DNA of 6,905 nt from Fimbriimonadales bacterium (GTDB lineage: Bacteria > Armatimonadota > Fimbriimonadia > Fimbriimonadales > GBS-DC). Made by a program: the position numbers and the translations under genes. The notes below the pieces were generated by a model. The model was not told the DNA's origin and did not search any database. It saw nothing but the letters and a program-made list of their open reading frames with translations. Where the stretch lies: NCBI GenBank assembly GCA_026416065.1, contig JAOAFW010000337.1, forward strand, positions 1 to 6,905, in the 5' to 3' direction. Positions within the stretch are counted from its first letter, which is position 1. Each line of letters opens with the position of its first letter. Positions 6,096-6,905 of this stretch are shown piece by piece.

Positions 6096-6103
6096 GGTAT
6101 ACT
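6096..6103 (+). promoter_or_regulatory. -10 box GGTATACT of the CoA-binding protein gene
   Basis: GGTATACT lies 26 bases upstream of the ATG at 6130. It matches TATAAT at five of six positions and again has GG directly before it. No good -35 is seen at 16-18 bases; CTGACA at 6068-6073 is 24 bases away, which is too far. A leader of about 20 bases would result. Confidence 0.45.
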
Positions 6104-6129
6104 ACACTCTGGATACCATTCAGTAGGCT

Positions 6130-6660
6130 ATGGAAACCTTGGCTTGCACTATCCGGTTGAACACGATTTTGTCGCCTGAGCTGCAGGCGCGCTATCAGAA
6201 TCCCGAGATGATCCGGCGCGTGTTGCGCGAGGCACGCACGATTGCGATTGTGGGCGCGTCCACCGACTCGTATAAAGCCAGCCACATGGTGATGAGCTAC
6301 TTGCAATCGGAGGGCTATCGCTGTATTCCTGTAAATCCACGAGCGGATGTGATTTTAGGAGAGCGATGTTACCCCGATGTGCGCAGTATCCCGGAGCCAG
6401 TCGATGTGGTAGACATCTTCCGTCCTGCCCCTGAATGCCCCGCGATTGTGGAGCAAGCCATTGAGAAAGGCGTACAATGCGTCTGGTTTCAGCTGCGCAT
6501 CGTCAATCTGGAAGCGGCAGAACGCGCTGAACAGGCAGGGCTGACCGTGATTATGGATCGGTGTATCAAGATGGAACACGGACGCTATGCAGGTAGCCTG
6601 CACTGGGTCGGCATGAACACCGAAATCGTCACCGCGCGGAAAATGCGTCGGTGGTTTTAG
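6130..6660 (+). CDS. CoA-binding Rossmann-fold protein (CoA_binding_2, YccU-like)
   Basis: A 176-residue cytosolic protein of the small CoA-binding family related to the nucleotide-binding domain of succinyl-CoA synthetase alpha. Its physiological role is not established in most bacteria. Seen directly: ARTIAIVGASTDSYKASH (35-52), with the first Rossmann strand and GAS loop, YRCIPVNPRA (63-72) in the second strand, EPVDVVDIFRPAPECP (89-104), CVWFQLRIVN (117-126) and the family signature VIMDRCIKMEH (140-150). The core is normal. The 26-residue tail GRYAGSLHWVGMNTE and onward (151-176) extends past the usual end of about 140-150 residues in YccU-like proteins, and the N-terminus carries about 30 residues before the first strand. 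ATG at 6130 is preceded by TAGG only two bases away, a poor ribosome binding site. A start at the ATG of codon 27 would still keep the fold. Confidence 0.83.
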   Translation: METLACTIRLNTILSPELQARYQNPEMIRRVLREARTIAIVGASTDSYKASHMVMSYLQSEGYRCIPVNPRADVILGERCYPDVRSIPEPVDVVDIFRPAPECPAIVEQAIEKGVQCVWFQLRIVNLEAAERAEQAGLTVIMDRCIKMEHGRYAGSLHWVGMNTEIVTARKMRRWF

Positions 6661-6661
6661 G

Positions 6662-6699
6662 GTCAGGTACACTTAGGGCGAAACGCCTGTCGCCCTGAC
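6662..6699 (+). promoter_or_regulatory. Competing hairpins and possible -10 box upstream of the sigma factor
   Basis: Directly after the stop of the CoA-binding gene, AGGGCG (6675-6680) can pair with CGCCCT (6691-6696), and GTCAGG (6662-6667) can pair with CCTGAC (6694-6699). The two stems share bases 6694-6696, so they cannot both form fully. No T-run follows. GGTACACT at 6666-6673 resembles the -10 boxes of the other genes and could start the sigma-factor mRNA. The segment could be a weak terminator, a promoter for the next gene, or both. Confidence 0.3.
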
Positions 6700-6730
6700 G
6701 AGTCTAAATTCGCAGGGCAGGGACGCGAGA

Positions 6731-6905
6731 GTGCGATGGATGGATGAGTCGATCGAGTTTGAGGCGCTCGTCGCGACTTATGAGCGTCGCATTTATAACC
6801 TGCTCTTGCGGATGGTGAACGACCCAGAGGACGCCGCTGACCTGACGCAGGAGACCTTTTATCGCGCCTATCGCGCCTTCAACCGGTTTCGGGGAGACGC
6901 ACAGC
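6731..6905 (+). CDS. ECF-type RNA polymerase sigma factor, 5' part
   Basis: The first 58 codons of a sigma-70 family protein that runs off the right edge. Seen directly: FEALVATYERRIYNLLLRMV matches region 2.1, and the stretch NDPEDAADLTQETFYRAYRA followed by FNRFRGDAQ matches region 2.2, where extracytoplasmic-function sigma factors contact the beta-prime subunit. The rest of region 2 and region 4 lie outside the window, so the ECF group cannot be assigned. GTG at 6731 is chosen because AGGGA (6719-6723) stands seven bases upstream; ATG at 6740 is the alternative, three codons later and 16 bases from that site. A partner anti-sigma factor gene would normally follow downstream, but none can be seen here. 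Confidence 0.85.
   Translation, partial: MRWMDESIEFEALVATYERRIYNLLLRMVNDPEDAADLTQETFYRAYRAFNRFRGDAQ

Overview
The window is GC-rich bacterial chromosomal DNA holding seven genes or gene parts. It carries no mobile-element genes, no CRISPR array and no rRNA or tRNA that I can recognise. The secreted WD40 protein with a C-terminal dockerin-like pair of calcium loops, together with thermophile-like housekeeping proteins, resembles what is known from Armatimonadota and related hot-spring lineages. That assignment is an inference from protein style, not a match I could run.

Layout from left to right. (1) The 3' part of a D-aminoacylase-type amidohydrolase (+, 2-955) enters from the left edge. (2) Its stop codon overlaps the stop of a convergent MFS exporter (-, 952-2214). 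(3) The MFS gene is divergent from a membrane-anchored SDH-family Clp-fold serine protease (+, 2249-3151). The gap between these two genes holds back-to-back -10 boxes. (4) A MetY-type O-acetylhomoserine sulfhydrylase follows (+, 3181-4485), with its own -10 box in the 29-base gap. (5) About 240 bases between convergent genes hold an 11-bp hairpin overlapping a possible 27-codon ORF, and a perfect 24-bp inverted repeat whose arms are themselves hairpins. (6) A secreted WD40/dockerin protein gene (-, 4725-5962) is broken by a frameshift near 5641, inside a propeller blade that is also too short. (7) A divergent CoA-binding (Rossmann) protein follows (+, 6130-6660). (8) The 5' end of an ECF sigma factor (+, 6731 onward) runs off the right edge.

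The genes do not form one pathway. D-amino-acid deacylation and methionine/cysteine synthesis are separate metabolic functions. The protease, exporter and secreted propeller act at or outside the membrane. What links them is promoter style. An 8-base box of the form GGTANANT occurs upstream of the MFS gene, the protease, metY, the WD40 gene and the CoA-binding gene, and possibly the sigma factor. In three cases the box lies only 4-10 bases before the start codon, which suggests leaderless or nearly leaderless mRNAs.

The points most worth checking are the nested inverted repeat at 4620-4694, the truncated, frameshifted propeller blade, the back-to-back promoters at 2224-2244, and the recurring GGTANANT box. 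I did not find a convincing new defence or mobile system.
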